From Paraburkholderia tuberum STM678 (lineage in GTDB: Bacteria; Pseudomonadota; Gammaproteobacteria; Burkholderiales; Burkholderiaceae), in assembly GCF_902833905.1 (NCBI RefSeq), contig NZ_CADFGP010000071.1:1-33756 (forward strand): DNA of 33,756 nucleotides, given 5' to 3'. This document shows, one piece after another, positions 8,352-16,527 of this stretch (positions are counted from its first letter, which is position 1; the number at the start of each line of letters is the position of its first letter). The notes under the pieces are model-generated. The model made no database searches, was not told the origin of the DNA, and was given only the letters and a program-made list of their open reading frames with translations. The translations under genes were made by a program, and so were the position numbers.

Positions 8352-8559
8352 GAGGTTCTCCGGTTGTTGGGGCTGGCGTCGCTAGGTGCCGCGGCGTCGG
8401 CCGGTCTGTCGTCGAGGTTGTTGTTGTTCGGGAATACGGTCGGCGCGCGGTTGTCCGATCGTCAGACCCGGCAAGGAAGCGGGTGACAGGCGGGCAACAG
8501 GCCGGCAACGGGCGGGCAACAAGCGGCGCGCCTTCTAACGGCTCCCGCGTCGCGGGCCT

Positions 8560-9453
8560 TCAGGGCTGGACGATCAGTTCGCCGGAGCGTCCCGGAATCT
8601 CGCCCCACGCGACAGGGTACGATGGCAGCGTGTCGCGGTCTAGCGTGGCGTAGTAATCGCCCATCGTCGCGAACGTGTGGCCCTGGGCGCGCCAGCCTTC
8701 GAGCAACTGTTCGAAAACCGGCGCGAGTTTCTGTCCTTCGAGTTCCGCGTGCAGCGTGAACACCTGGTCGTGCGGATTTTTTTCAGTTCGTTTCAGCATC
8801 CACGCGGCGACGTTGTGCGTATCGACACCATCGACACCGAGCACTTCGTCGAGCGTCGGGAGCGTGGTCGGCATCTGCACGTGCTTCAGCGTCCTGCCGT
8901 CGACCACCGGCAGATATGGCGAGTGGCCGCGGCCGTCGGAAGCGTAGCGCATGCCCCACGCGTCGATCTGCTCGAACGCGTGGCCGTTCATCTGCCAGCC
9001 CGCGGCGCCGTGCGTGACGGGCGGCGCGCCGAATATCTCGATGAACCGCGCGTGGCTCCGCTGCATCTGCGCGACGGTCCACGCGCGATCTTTGGCGCGC
9101 ACGTTGTCCTGCCAGTACACGTGATCCCACGTATGGATGCCGCACTCGAAGCCGGCTTCGTGGATCGCGCGCATCTCGGCCGCGGCCTTCGCGCCGATGT
9201 CCGGACCGGGCAGCAGCACGCCGTACATCAACTGCCTGAGGCCGTAATGCTCGACCACCGACGTGCGCGACACCTTCTTCAGAAAGCCCGGCCGCAGCAC
9301 GCGGCGCATCGCCCAACCGGTGTGGTCGGGCCCGAGGCTGAACAGGAAGGTGGCGCGCGCCTTGAAGCGGTCGAAGATGCGCGCGAGATTCGGCACGCCT
9401 TCGCGGGTGCCGCGCAGCGTGTCGACGTCGATCTTCAGGACGATGCGAGCCAA
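8560..9453 (-). CDS. arnD: ArnD, undecaprenyl-phosphate Ara4-formyl-N deformylase
   Basis: Removes the formyl group from undecaprenyl-phosphate-Ara4FN on the inner membrane, committing the sugar for lipid A modification. It is a NodB/polysaccharide-deacetylase-type domain: acidic motif KIDVDT at 7-12 and the HTWDH metal motif about a third of the way along. The start is TTG at 9453: this gives the family N-terminus MARIVLKIDVDT and 297 residues (E. coli 296). It has an AAGGG ribosome site that overlaps the stop codon of the preceding gene, eight bases away. An upstream in-frame ATG would add 93 unrelated residues read across the previous gene. Last gene of the arn cluster. Confidence 0.95.
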   Translation of the reverse strand: MARIVLKIDVDTLRGTREGVPNLARIFDRFKARATFLFSLGPDHTGWAMRRVLRPGFLKKVSRTSVVEHYGLRQLMYGVLLPGPDIGAKAAAEMRAIHEAGFECGIHTWDHVYWQDNVRAKDRAWTVAQMQRSHARFIEIFGAPPVTHGAAGWQMNGHAFEQIDAWGMRYASDGRGHSPYLPVVDGRTLKHVQMPTTLPTLDEVLGVDGVDTHNVAAWMLKRTEKNPHDQVFTLHAELEGQKLAPVFEQLLEGWRAQGHTFATMGDYYATLDRDTLPSYPVAWGEIPGRSGELIVQP

Positions 9454-9463
9454 GGACGCGCCC

Positions 9464-10510
9464 TTATTGCTGTTCGACGAGTGCGCGGGCTTCCGCGACG
9501 TGGCCGCGATACGCTTCGAAAATCTTGCGCAGCGCTTCGTCGAAAGTCGACGTGGGTGCCCAGCTGAGTTCCTGCTTCGTATTGTCGATCTTCGGCACGC
9601 GGTTCTGCACGTCCTGATAGCCGTTGCCGTAGTACGCGCCCGACGACGTTTCGACCAGTTGCACTTTCCTGGCCAAGTCCGCGTATTCGGGGAATTCGGC
9701 CGCGAGTGCCAGCATCTTGTGCGCGAGCTCACGCACCGAGAAGTTGTTGATCGGGTTGCCGATGTTGTAGATCTTGCCGGTGGCGACGCCGTTCTTGTTC
9801 TCGATGATCTTCATCAGCGCGCTGATGCCGTCGTCGATGTCCGTGAACGCGCGCTTCTGCGCGCCGCCATCGACGAGGCTGATGTTCTCGCCGCGCACGA
9901 TGTGGCCGAGGAACTGCGTGACCACGCGCGAGCTACCTTCCTTCGGCGTGTAGATCGAGTCGAGGCCCGGGCCGATCCAGTTGAACGGACGAAACAGCGT
10001 GAAGTTCAGGCCTTCCATGCCGTAGCCCCAGATCACGCGGTCCATCAGCTGCTTCGAGCACGCGTAGATCCAGCGCGGCTTGTTGATCGGGCCGTACGAC
10101 AGCTGCGATTCTTCCGGATCGAACTGCTCGTCCGTGCACATGCCGTAGACCTCGGAGGTCGACGGAAACACCAGATGCTTGCCGTACTTGACGGCTGAAC
10201 GCACGATCGGCAGGTTCGCCTCGAAGTCGAGTTCGAACACGCGCAGCGGCTGCTTCACATACGTTGCGGGCGTGGCGATCGCGACGAGCGGCAGAATCAC
10301 ATCGCACTTCTTGACGTGATATTCGACCCATTCCTTGTTGATCGTGATGTCGCCTTCGAAGAAGTGCATCCGCTCATGATTGACGAGGTCGCCGAGACGT
10401 TCGGTCTGCATGTCCATCCCGAACACTTCCCAGTCGGTGGTTTCGAGAATGCGTTTGGACAGGTGATGGCCGATGAAGCCATTCACACCCAGAATCAGGA
10501 CTTTTTTCAT
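9464..10510 (-). CDS. arnA: UDP-glucuronic acid oxidase/decarboxylase (ArnA C-terminal half as a separate protein)
   Basis: Oxidises UDP-glucuronic acid and decarboxylates it to UDP-4-keto-arabinose, the first committed step to Ara4N. The 348-residue protein is an extended SDR: NAD motif GVNGFIG at 8-14, PSTSEVYG and YACSK (Ser/Thr-Tyr-Lys set), and the ArnA-typical NKPRWIYACSKQ region. It equals the C-terminal domain of E. coli ArnA. The start codon overlaps the stop of the formyltransferase gene by four bases (ATGA), so the two ArnA activities are made as adjacent, translationally coupled proteins. The stop is ten bases before the arnD TTG start. Confidence 0.95.
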   Translation of the reverse strand: MKKVLILGVNGFIGHHLSKRILETTDWEVFGMDMQTERLGDLVNHERMHFFEGDITINKEWVEYHVKKCDVILPLVAIATPATYVKQPLRVFELDFEANLPIVRSAVKYGKHLVFPSTSEVYGMCTDEQFDPEESQLSYGPINKPRWIYACSKQLMDRVIWGYGMEGLNFTLFRPFNWIGPGLDSIYTPKEGSSRVVTQFLGHIVRGENISLVDGGAQKRAFTDIDDGISALMKIIENKNGVATGKIYNIGNPINNFSVRELAHKMLALAAEFPEYADLARKVQLVETSSGAYYGNGYQDVQNRVPKIDNTKQELSWAPTSTFDEALRKIFEAYRGHVAEARALVEQQ

Positions 10511-11436
10511 GAATGAGATTGGATGAGCTGGGCGAATTCCGCCGGACTGACGGCAGACTCGCCGCCGTCGTGCTGATGCCGCAATTCGTGGATGTTGATC
10601 GCGCGGCCGTCGCCGCAGATCGCGAAAACGGCATTATCGCTTACGTGCAGGCCCAGGGGCAAATCCGAGCGGAGCGCGCCGGGCGCGGCCAGACGCGCGC
10701 GCGCGACGATGAAACGGCGTCCGTTCAGCTCGGTGAAAGCGCCCGGATACGGCGGCGCGACCGCGCGGATCAGGTTGTAGACCTGTTGCGCGGACTGATT
10801 CCAGTCGATGCGGCCGTCTTCCGGTTTGCGCCCGCCGTAGTAGCTGCCATGCGCGAGATCGTTCGGCAGATGCGGCGCCTCGCCCGCGAGCAGCGCCGGC
10901 AGCACGCGCCACAGCGTTTGCTCGGCGGCGACCGTGACCTTGTCGAAGACCTGCGCGGCGGTGTCGTCGGGCAGGATCGGCACCGGTGTTTGCGCAATGA
11001 TCGCGCCGGCGTCGGGCTTCGCGGCCATTTCGTGCAGCGTTGCGCCGGTTTCGTTTTCGCCGTTGAGCACCGCCCAGTTGGTCGGCACGCGGCCGCGATA
11101 CTTCGGCAACAGCGAGCCGTGCATGTTGTAAGCGCCCCGTGCGGCGATCGCGAGCAGGTCGAGCGGCAACATGTGGCGGTAGTAGAACGAGAAGATGAAG
11201 TCCGGCCGCGCGGCGCTCACCGCGGCGCGCAGTTCGGGGCTCTTCGGATCGGCCGGCGTGACGACGGCAATGCCGTGCCCGGCTGCCACCGATGCGACGC
11301 TGCCGAACCAGATGTTCTCGCTCGGGTTGTCTTCGTGGGTCACGACGAGCGCGACCTCGACGCCGCGCGCGAGCAGCACCTGCAGGCAGCGCACGCCGAC
11401 GTTGTGATACGCGAATACGACGGCGCGCGGCTTCAT
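10507..11436 (-). CDS. arnA: UDP-Ara4N formyltransferase (ArnA N-terminal half as a separate protein)
   Basis: Transfers a formyl group from N10-formyltetrahydrofolate to UDP-Ara4N so that ArnC can use it. The 309-residue protein matches the N-terminal domain of E. coli ArnA and the methionyl-tRNA formyltransferase fold. The catalytic set is visible: Asn104 and His106 in NMHGSLLPKYRGRVP, and Asp142 in KPDAGAII. A C-terminal OB-like domain follows from about residue 210. It overlaps arnC and the decarboxylase gene by four bases on either side (ATGA junctions), so the three are tightly coupled. Confidence 0.94.
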   Translation of the reverse strand: MKPRAVVFAYHNVGVRCLQVLLARGVEVALVVTHEDNPSENIWFGSVASVAAGHGIAVVTPADPKSPELRAAVSAARPDFIFSFYYRHMLPLDLLAIAARGAYNMHGSLLPKYRGRVPTNWAVLNGENETGATLHEMAAKPDAGAIIAQTPVPILPDDTAAQVFDKVTVAAEQTLWRVLPALLAGEAPHLPNDLAHGSYYGGRKPEDGRIDWNQSAQQVYNLIRAVAPPYPGAFTELNGRRFIVARARLAAPGALRSDLPLGLHVSDNAVFAICGDGRAINIHELRHQHDGGESAVSPAEFAQLIQSHS

Positions 11437-12476
11437 GGATGGTGTCCCTGGTCGGCGACCGGCACCGGCTGCACGCCTTGCACGACGGTCTGACGCGGCG
11501 CTTCGGCGACGGCCCCGCCGTCGCGTTGCTCGAGAATGGTCTGCACCAGATAACGCGGCCGCGCACGCACCTGCTGATAGATCCGGCCGATGTATTCACC
11601 GAGCAGGCCGAGCGCGAAGATGATCACGCCGAGCAGGAAGAACGTGATGGCGAACAGCGTGAACACACCTTGCACTTCCGCGCCGATGACGAAACGGCGA
11701 ATCAGCAGCAGGACGAACAGCGCCGCGGACCCTAGCGACAGGATCACGCCGATGAACGACAGCCATTGCAGCGGCACCACCGAGAAGCCGGTGACGAGGT
11801 CGAAATTCAGACGGATCAGCGAGTACAGCGAGTACTTCGACTCACCGGCGAAGCGTTCCTCGTGCGCGACCTCGATTTCCACCGGATTCTGCGCGAACGT
11901 GTACGCGAGCGCCGGGATGAACGTGTTGATTTCGCCGCAGCGGTTGATCGTATCGACGATATGGCGGCTGTAGGCGCGCAGCATGCAGCCCTGGTCGGTC
12001 ATCTTGATGCGCGTGATGCGCTCGCGCAGATGATTCATCGCGCGCGACGCCTTGCGGCGCCACAGGCTGTCCTGGCGCTGCCGACGGATCGTGCCGACGT
12101 AGTCGAAACCTTCGCGCATCTTCGCGACGAGCTTGCCGATTTCCTCGGGCGGATTCTGCAGGTCGGCGTCGAGCGTGATCACGATGTCGCCGCGCGACTG
12201 CTCGAAGCCCGCGAGAATCGCCATGTGCTGGCCGTAGTTGCCGTTCAGCAGGATCACGCGCGTGGTGTCGGGGCGCGCGCGGAACTGCCCGGCGAGCAGC
12301 GCCGCGGATTTGTCGCGGCTGCCGTCGTTGATGAAGATCACTTCATAACCGGTGCCGAGCGCGTCGAGCGCCGGATAGAGGCGCGCGAACAGCGCGCCCA
12401 GTCCGGCTTCCTCGTTGTACACCGGAATGATGATCGACACTTCCGGTGCGACGGCGCGATGTTCCGAATAAGTCAT
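11433..12476 (-). CDS. arnC: ArnC, undecaprenyl-phosphate Ara4FN transferase
   Basis: GT2 glycosyltransferase that moves Ara4-formyl-N from UDP to undecaprenyl phosphate at the cytoplasmic face of the inner membrane. In 347 residues it shows the GT2 start VSIIIPVYNEE (about 14-24), FINDGS (48-53), the metal-binding DADLQNPPEE (about 103-112) and the acceptor region TDQGCMLRAYSR. Two C-terminal membrane helices follow, about 235-257 and 270-292, and then a hydrophilic tail. It lies six bases after arnB and overlaps the formyltransferase by four. Confidence 0.95.
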   Translation of the reverse strand: MTYSEHRAVAPEVSIIIPVYNEEAGLGALFARLYPALDALGTGYEVIFINDGSRDKSAALLAGQFRARPDTTRVILLNGNYGQHMAILAGFEQSRGDIVITLDADLQNPPEEIGKLVAKMREGFDYVGTIRRQRQDSLWRRKASRAMNHLRERITRIKMTDQGCMLRAYSRHIVDTINRCGEINTFIPALAYTFAQNPVEIEVAHEERFAGESKYSLYSLIRLNFDLVTGFSVVPLQWLSFIGVILSLGSAALFVLLLIRRFVIGAEVQGVFTLFAITFFLLGVIIFALGLLGEYIGRIYQQVRARPRYLVQTILEQRDGGAVAEAPRQTVVQGVQPVPVADQGHHP

Positions 12477-12482
12477 GTCCGC

Positions 12483-13634
12483 TTATTTTCCGTAGTGTTC
12501 GCAAATTTCGTTGACCGCGCGGCACACGCGCTCGACGTCGCCTTCGTTCATCAGCGTGAAGAGTGGCAGCGTGACGGTGGTGGCGCCGAAGCGCTCCGCG
12601 TGCGGGAACATGCCTTCCTTGAAGCCGCGCGCGCGGTACAGGGAAAACAGGTGCAGCGCCGGGTAGTGCACGCCCGAGCCGATGCCGCGCTCCTTCAGCT
12701 CGCCCATGAAGCCGGCGCGGTCGATCGACAGTTTTTCGAGCGGCAGCGTGATCTGGAACATGTGCCAGTTGCTGTTTTCGAAGTCCGCGGGCGGCAGGCC
12801 GACGCCGAGCTGAACGGCCGCGCCGCCTTCGAGTTGCGCGAAGTACGCGCGCACGAGCTTCTTGCGCTGCGCGATGAAGCGCTCGAGATGCGGCAGCTGG
12901 CCGAGGCCGACACGCGCGGCGACGTCGGTCAGGTTGTACTTGCCGCCGAGCACGTCGCAGTCCATGCCGTCGAAGCCGGTGCGCGTGATGCCCTGCAGCC
13001 GGTACTTCTGCGCGAGCACCGCTTCTTCCTCGTTGTTCAGCACCAGCGCGCCGCCTTCGACCGAGGTCAGGTTCTTGTTCGCGTGGAAGCTGAACGACAC
13101 GATGTCGCCGAGCTTGCCGATGCGCTCGCCGTTCCAGGTGGAGCCGAATGCCTGCGCGGCGTCTTCGATCACGCGCAGCTCGTGCGCGCGGGCGATCCCG
13201 TACAGACGGTCCATGTCGACCGGCAGGCCCGACAGGAACACCGGCAGCAACGCCTTGGTGCGCGGCGTGATCGCTTTTTCGAGCAGGTCGAGATCGATGT
13301 TGCGCGTGATCGGGTCGATGTCGGCGAACACTGGCGTCGCGCCGGTTTCGAGGATCACGTTGCAGGTCGACACCCAGGTGGCCGGCGTTGTGATCACTTC
13401 GTCGCCGGGACCGACGCCGGCGATGCGCAGGCCGATTTCGAGCGTCGCGGTACCGGAATTGAAGGTGCGCACCGGGCGGCCGCCGCAGAACTCGGACAGC
13501 GCGGCCTCGAACTTCTGGTTCTGCGGGCCGGTGGTGATCCAGCCGGAACGCAGCACGTCGGCGACGCCCTGGATCGTTTCCTCGTCGATCTCGGGTTTGA
13601 CAAACGGCAAAAACGGGACTTGTGACTGGCTCAT
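12483..13634 (-). CDS. arnB: ArnB, UDP-Ara4O aminotransferase
   Basis: PLP enzyme that converts UDP-4-keto-arabinose to UDP-Ara4N with glutamate as amino donor. The start at 13634 gives the family N-terminus MSQSQVPFLPFVKPEI; an in-frame ATG 54 bases upstream is less likely. Of 383 residues, the PLP-binding lysine is Lys187 in SFHANKNLTSVEGG, and EDAAQAFG (158-165) supplies the Asp that contacts the pyridine nitrogen. The family is DegT/DnrJ/EryC1. The upstream gap of 176 bases (13635-13810) is the largest inside the cluster, so arnB may have an internal promoter. Confidence 0.95.
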   Translation of the reverse strand: MSQSQVPFLPFVKPEIDEETIQGVADVLRSGWITTGPQNQKFEAALSEFCGGRPVRTFNSGTATLEIGLRIAGVGPGDEVITTPATWVSTCNVILETGATPVFADIDPITRNIDLDLLEKAITPRTKALLPVFLSGLPVDMDRLYGIARAHELRVIEDAAQAFGSTWNGERIGKLGDIVSFSFHANKNLTSVEGGALVLNNEEEAVLAQKYRLQGITRTGFDGMDCDVLGGKYNLTDVAARVGLGQLPHLERFIAQRKKLVRAYFAQLEGGAAVQLGVGLPPADFENSNWHMFQITLPLEKLSIDRAGFMGELKERGIGSGVHYPALHLFSLYRARGFKEGMFPHAERFGATTVTLPLFTLMNEGDVERVCRAVNEICEHYGK

Positions 13635-13706
13635 GAATGCATCGCTCGATTGAAAGGGGCGCGGCCCGACGGGCGCGAAGTAAACCACAAACTACCCGCA
13701 AACCCA

Positions 13707-13750
13707 AGGCCGCGGCTTAAAAAACGCAACCGCTCAGCTTACCGCGGCCT
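13707..13750. repeat. Nine-base inverted repeat upstream of arnB
   Basis: AGGCCGCGG (13707-13715) is perfectly complementary to CCGCGGCCT (13742-13750) across a 26-base loop that contains AAAAAA on the plus strand (TTTTTT on the minus). It sits between the SMR gene and arnB. It could be a regulatory dyad, a transcript hairpin affecting read-through into arnBC, or neither. Confidence 0.5.
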
Positions 13751-13810
13751 ACCTTACGTCACGCTTAGGCGGCGCGTGTGCCGCGCCGGTTCCTACGCGG
13801 GGCGCCGCGC

Positions 13811-14182
13811 CTAGCTGCGCGCGAGCACGACCACGCCGACGAGAATGATGCCGATGCCGACCAGCTTCTGCACCGACATCACTTCGCCGAACAGGTACCA
13901 CGCGGCGATCGCGTTGACGACGTAGCCCAGTGACAGCATCGGATAGGCGATCGACACGTCCACGCGCGAGAGCCCGATGATCCACACCGCCACGCTGATC
14001 ACGTAGCAGGCGAGTCCGCCGATGATCGGCGGCTGGGTTGCCAGCTTGAAGCCGATGGGCAGGATGTTCGCACGGGTGAATTCGAAGTGTCCAACGGCAT
14101 TCGTGCCGGCCTTGAGCAGCAGCTGCGCGCCGGCATTCAGCGTGACGCCGGCCAGGATGCAGAACAGGGAAATCGGGTTCAT
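13811..14182 (-). CDS. SMR/EamA-type small membrane protein, probable ArnE/ArnF-like Ara4N flippase
   Basis: A 123-residue protein with four predicted membrane helices (about 3-22, 50-70, 72-93, 99-121). The N-terminal LNAGAQLLLKAG resembles ArnE/ArnF. The Glu essential in EmrE drug exporters (EmrE Glu14) is replaced by Asn16, as expected for a lipid-linked sugar flippase rather than a drug exporter. It lies between arnT and arnB, where a flippase for undecaprenyl-phosphate-Ara4N is needed. E. coli uses two proteins, ArnE and ArnF; only one is present here and it may work as a homodimer. Function is inferred from context and family. Confidence 0.88.
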   Translation of the reverse strand: MNPISLFCILAGVTLNAGAQLLLKAGTNAVGHFEFTRANILPIGFKLATQPPIIGGLACYVISVAVWIIGLSRVDVSIAYPMLSLGYVVNAIAAWYLFGEVMSVQKLVGIGIILVGVVVLARS

Positions 14183-14206
14183 CGAACGGTCTGGTTCTCG
14201 AAAGGG

Positions 14207-16057
14207 TTAGGGCTTTGCCGCGGGCGTGGAGACGGGGGCCGGCGTGGCCGATGCCGCGGGCCTCACTTCCACGACTGCCGAGGCGGCGTTAGCGGGGGTA
14301 GCGGGGGTAGCGGGTGCTGCCGCCGCCGCTGCGGCCGGGGCGGCGGCAGCCGCGTCGGCGAGCGGCTTCATCACCACCACGCGGCGCGGATCGCGCGCGA
14401 TCACCTGCATCGGCACGCCTTGCTTGACGAGGCGGTCGTAGGTCGGCGGCGGGATCAGCGCGAGCGCGTAGCGATCGGCCTTCCAGCGCTCGATCCACGC
14501 GTCGACCGTCGGCACCCATTTTTGCGGCTCGACGGACACGCCGAATGCGAGCTCGTCCGGGTGCGCGACCATGATCATCGTGTGGCCGACGTAGAACGGC
14601 AGCGTGTGATCGAGCACGCCGACCGAGTAGAACGGCGTGTCGGGCGGCAGCTTCGCGAGTTCGGCCTTGATCGCGGGCGCGAGCGGCGCGCCGGAACTCA
14701 GGCGCCCGAACACGTCGTGGCCGGTGCCCGCGATGGTGCCGAGCAGCAGCCAGCCCGCGCCGAACGCGGCGAGGCTGCCGAGACCGACTCGCGCGTTGGC
14801 GCCCACGCCGCCCTGGCCGCGGCGGTTCAGCCACAGCGCGAACAGCGTGAGCACGAACGCGACGGCTAGCGCGGCGAGCACCCACACGCGGTATTCGGCA
14901 TACAGCTCGGCCGGATTGCGCGCAGTGCCGAAGCGCGGCAGGAACAGCGCCGCGAACGCGGCGACCACGAAAAACAGCGCGTAGCCCGCCAGATGCCGGC
15001 GCAGCTGCTCGCGCGTGACGAGCGGCAGATACATGCCGATCAGCATCGCGATCGGCGGCGCGATCGGCAGCGTGTAGGACAGCAGCTTCGAGTGCGACGC
15101 GCTGAAGAACAGGAAAATGAAGACGATCCACGTGAGCATCAGCGTGACCGGCGCGAAGCCGTTCGGCTGACGCGGCTGGCGCCACGCGTGGCGCACGCTT
15201 TGCACGGTTACCGACAGCCACGGCAGGAAGCCCACCAGCAGTACTGGCACGAAGTAGTAGAACGCGCCGGGGCGATTCTGCTCGGGCGTCAGATAGCGCT
15301 TGAACTGCTGAACGACGAAGAAGAAGTTCAGGAATTCCGGATTGCGCTGCTGCACGAGGACGAACCACGGCGTCACGATCGCGAGAAAAACGATCAGCCC
15401 GCTCACCAGATGCAGACGCTTCCACAGCGCCCAGTCGCGCGCGATCAGCGTGTAGAGCACCAGCACCGCGCCCGGCAGGATCAGCCCAACCAGGCCCTTC
15501 GAGAGCACCGCCAGCGCCATCGACGCCCAGCACACCCACATCCAGCCGCGCACGCATGGGGGCCGCAGGTTCGGGCGCTGGGCGAGCAGCAGCGCGCACA
15601 GCGTGAGCGCCATCCAGAGCGACAGGCCCATGTCGAGCGTATTGAAGTGGCCCATCAGGTTCCAGTACGGCGAACAGGCGAGCACGAGTGCCGCGAACAC
15701 GCCGGTCGCCGCGTTGAACACGCGGGCGCCGGTAAAGCCGATCAGCAGCACGCCGGCGAAGCCCGTCAGCGCGGTGTAGAGACGCGCCTGCCATTCGCCG
15801 ATGCCGAACCACGCGAACGTCAGCGCGTTCGCCCAGGTTTGCAGCGGCGGCTTCTCGAAGTACTTGTAGCCGTTGTAGCGCGGCGTGATCCAGTCGCCGG
15901 TCAGGAACATTTCGCGCGCCATTTCGGCGTAGCGGCCTTCGTCGCTCGGCAGCAGATGGCGCCAGCCGAGCGGCACGAACCAGATCACGGCGAGAACCAG
16001 CACCAGCAACAGGATCGCGGTGCGATTGAGCGGTAGCCTCGACGGCGTATCGTTCAT
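14207..16057 (-). CDS. arnT: ArnT, lipid A Ara4N transferase
   Basis: Inner-membrane GT83 enzyme that transfers Ara4N from undecaprenyl phosphate to lipid A phosphates on the periplasmic side. It has about 12-13 membrane helices and a periplasmic C-terminal domain. The first loop holds LLPSDEGRYAEMAREMF with Asp39, matching the essential acidic residue of ArnT. A second conserved acid, Asp142 in FNTLDMG, corresponds to the other key Asp. The YFEKPP motif is near 66-71. At 616 residues it is longer than E. coli ArnT (550); the excess is a terminal Ala/Pro/Thr tail encoded partly by a nine-base repeat. The stop lies 24 bases before the SMR gene. Confidence 0.95.
   Translation of the reverse strand: MNDTPSRLPLNRTAILLLVLVLAVIWFVPLGWRHLLPSDEGRYAEMAREMFLTGDWITPRYNGYKYFEKPPLQTWANALTFAWFGIGEWQARLYTALTGFAGVLLIGFTGARVFNAATGVFAALVLACSPYWNLMGHFNTLDMGLSLWMALTLCALLLAQRPNLRPPCVRGWMWVCWASMALAVLSKGLVGLILPGAVLVLYTLIARDWALWKRLHLVSGLIVFLAIVTPWFVLVQQRNPEFLNFFFVVQQFKRYLTPEQNRPGAFYYFVPVLLVGFLPWLSVTVQSVRHAWRQPRQPNGFAPVTLMLTWIVFIFLFFSASHSKLLSYTLPIAPPIAMLIGMYLPLVTREQLRRHLAGYALFFVVAAFAALFLPRFGTARNPAELYAEYRVWVLAALAVAFVLTLFALWLNRRGQGGVGANARVGLGSLAAFGAGWLLLGTIAGTGHDVFGRLSSGAPLAPAIKAELAKLPPDTPFYSVGVLDHTLPFYVGHTMIMVAHPDELAFGVSVEPQKWVPTVDAWIERWKADRYALALIPPPTYDRLVKQGVPMQVIARDPRRVVVMKPLADAAAAAPAAAAAAAPATPATPANAASAVVEVRPAASATPAPVSTPAAKP
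14292..14318. repeat. Nine-base tandem repeat in the 3' end of arnT
   Basis: GCGGGGGTA occurs twice in tandem (14292-14300, 14301-14309) and a third, diverged copy follows. On the coding strand it encodes Pro-Ala-Thr units in the C-terminal tail. Copy number changes would keep the frame. Confidence 0.6.
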
Positions 16058-16152
16058 GAAATATCAACCCTTCTTGTTATCGACGGCGCGCGCACGGGCG
16101 CGACGCGGGGGGCCAGAACCGGGCCGGCCGGGCGCGCCGGCGCCAGGCACGC

Positions 16153-16527
16153 TCAGGCCTCGATCAGCAACGCGGCCGCGACCTTGCGGCCCTCGGCCAT
16201 CAGAATGTTGTAGGTGCGGCAGGCGGCCTTGAAGTCCATCGTTTCTACGCCGATGCGTTTCGCGGTCAGCGCGGCGGTCAGGCGCGGGTGCGGAAAGCGC
16301 AGCCGCTCGCCGCTGCCGAACACGACCACTTCGGGCGCGGCGTCGACCAGCATCGCGAAATGCTCGGCGCTCAACTGCTCGAACGACGAGACGGGCCAGG
16401 GAATGACCGGCGCGTCCGGCAGCACGAGAATACTGCCCGCGTGACGCACCAGATTGATTTCGACGTAGTCGGCGCCGTAGCCGGTAACGGTATTGAGCGC
16501 GCCGCTGGAATCCTGATGTAATTTCAA
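16153..16527 (-). CDS. Mth938-like (DUF498/NDUFAF3-type) domain protein
   Basis: A 124-residue single-domain protein of the Mth938/DUF498 family. Family-like segments are INLVRHAGSILVLPD, VVFGSGERLRFPHP and the C-terminal MDFKAACRTYNILMAEGR. The biochemical role is unknown in bacteria; the mitochondrial relative NDUFAF3 helps assemble respiratory complex I. The predicted start is TTG at 16527, with GGAAAA upstream as ribosome site. It is the first gene of the minus-strand run leading into arnT, with a 95-base gap, so cotranscription is possible but not shown. Confidence 0.88.
   Translation of the reverse strand: MKLHQDSSGALNTVTGYGADYVEINLVRHAGSILVLPDAPVIPWPVSSFEQLSAEHFAMLVDAAPEVVVFGSGERLRFPHPRLTAALTAKRIGVETMDFKAACRTYNILMAEGRKVAAALLIEA

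Noticed and set aside
8470..8530. Repeated CGGGCAAC-like units downstream of arnD
   Set aside because: Three to four imperfect short copies with irregular spacing; not a CRISPR array or known repeat, likely GC-rich low complexity.
11766..13625. Long plus-strand open frame (619 codons) opposite arnB and arnC
   Set aside because: No recognisable domain and spans two opposite genes; composition fits an antisense shadow.
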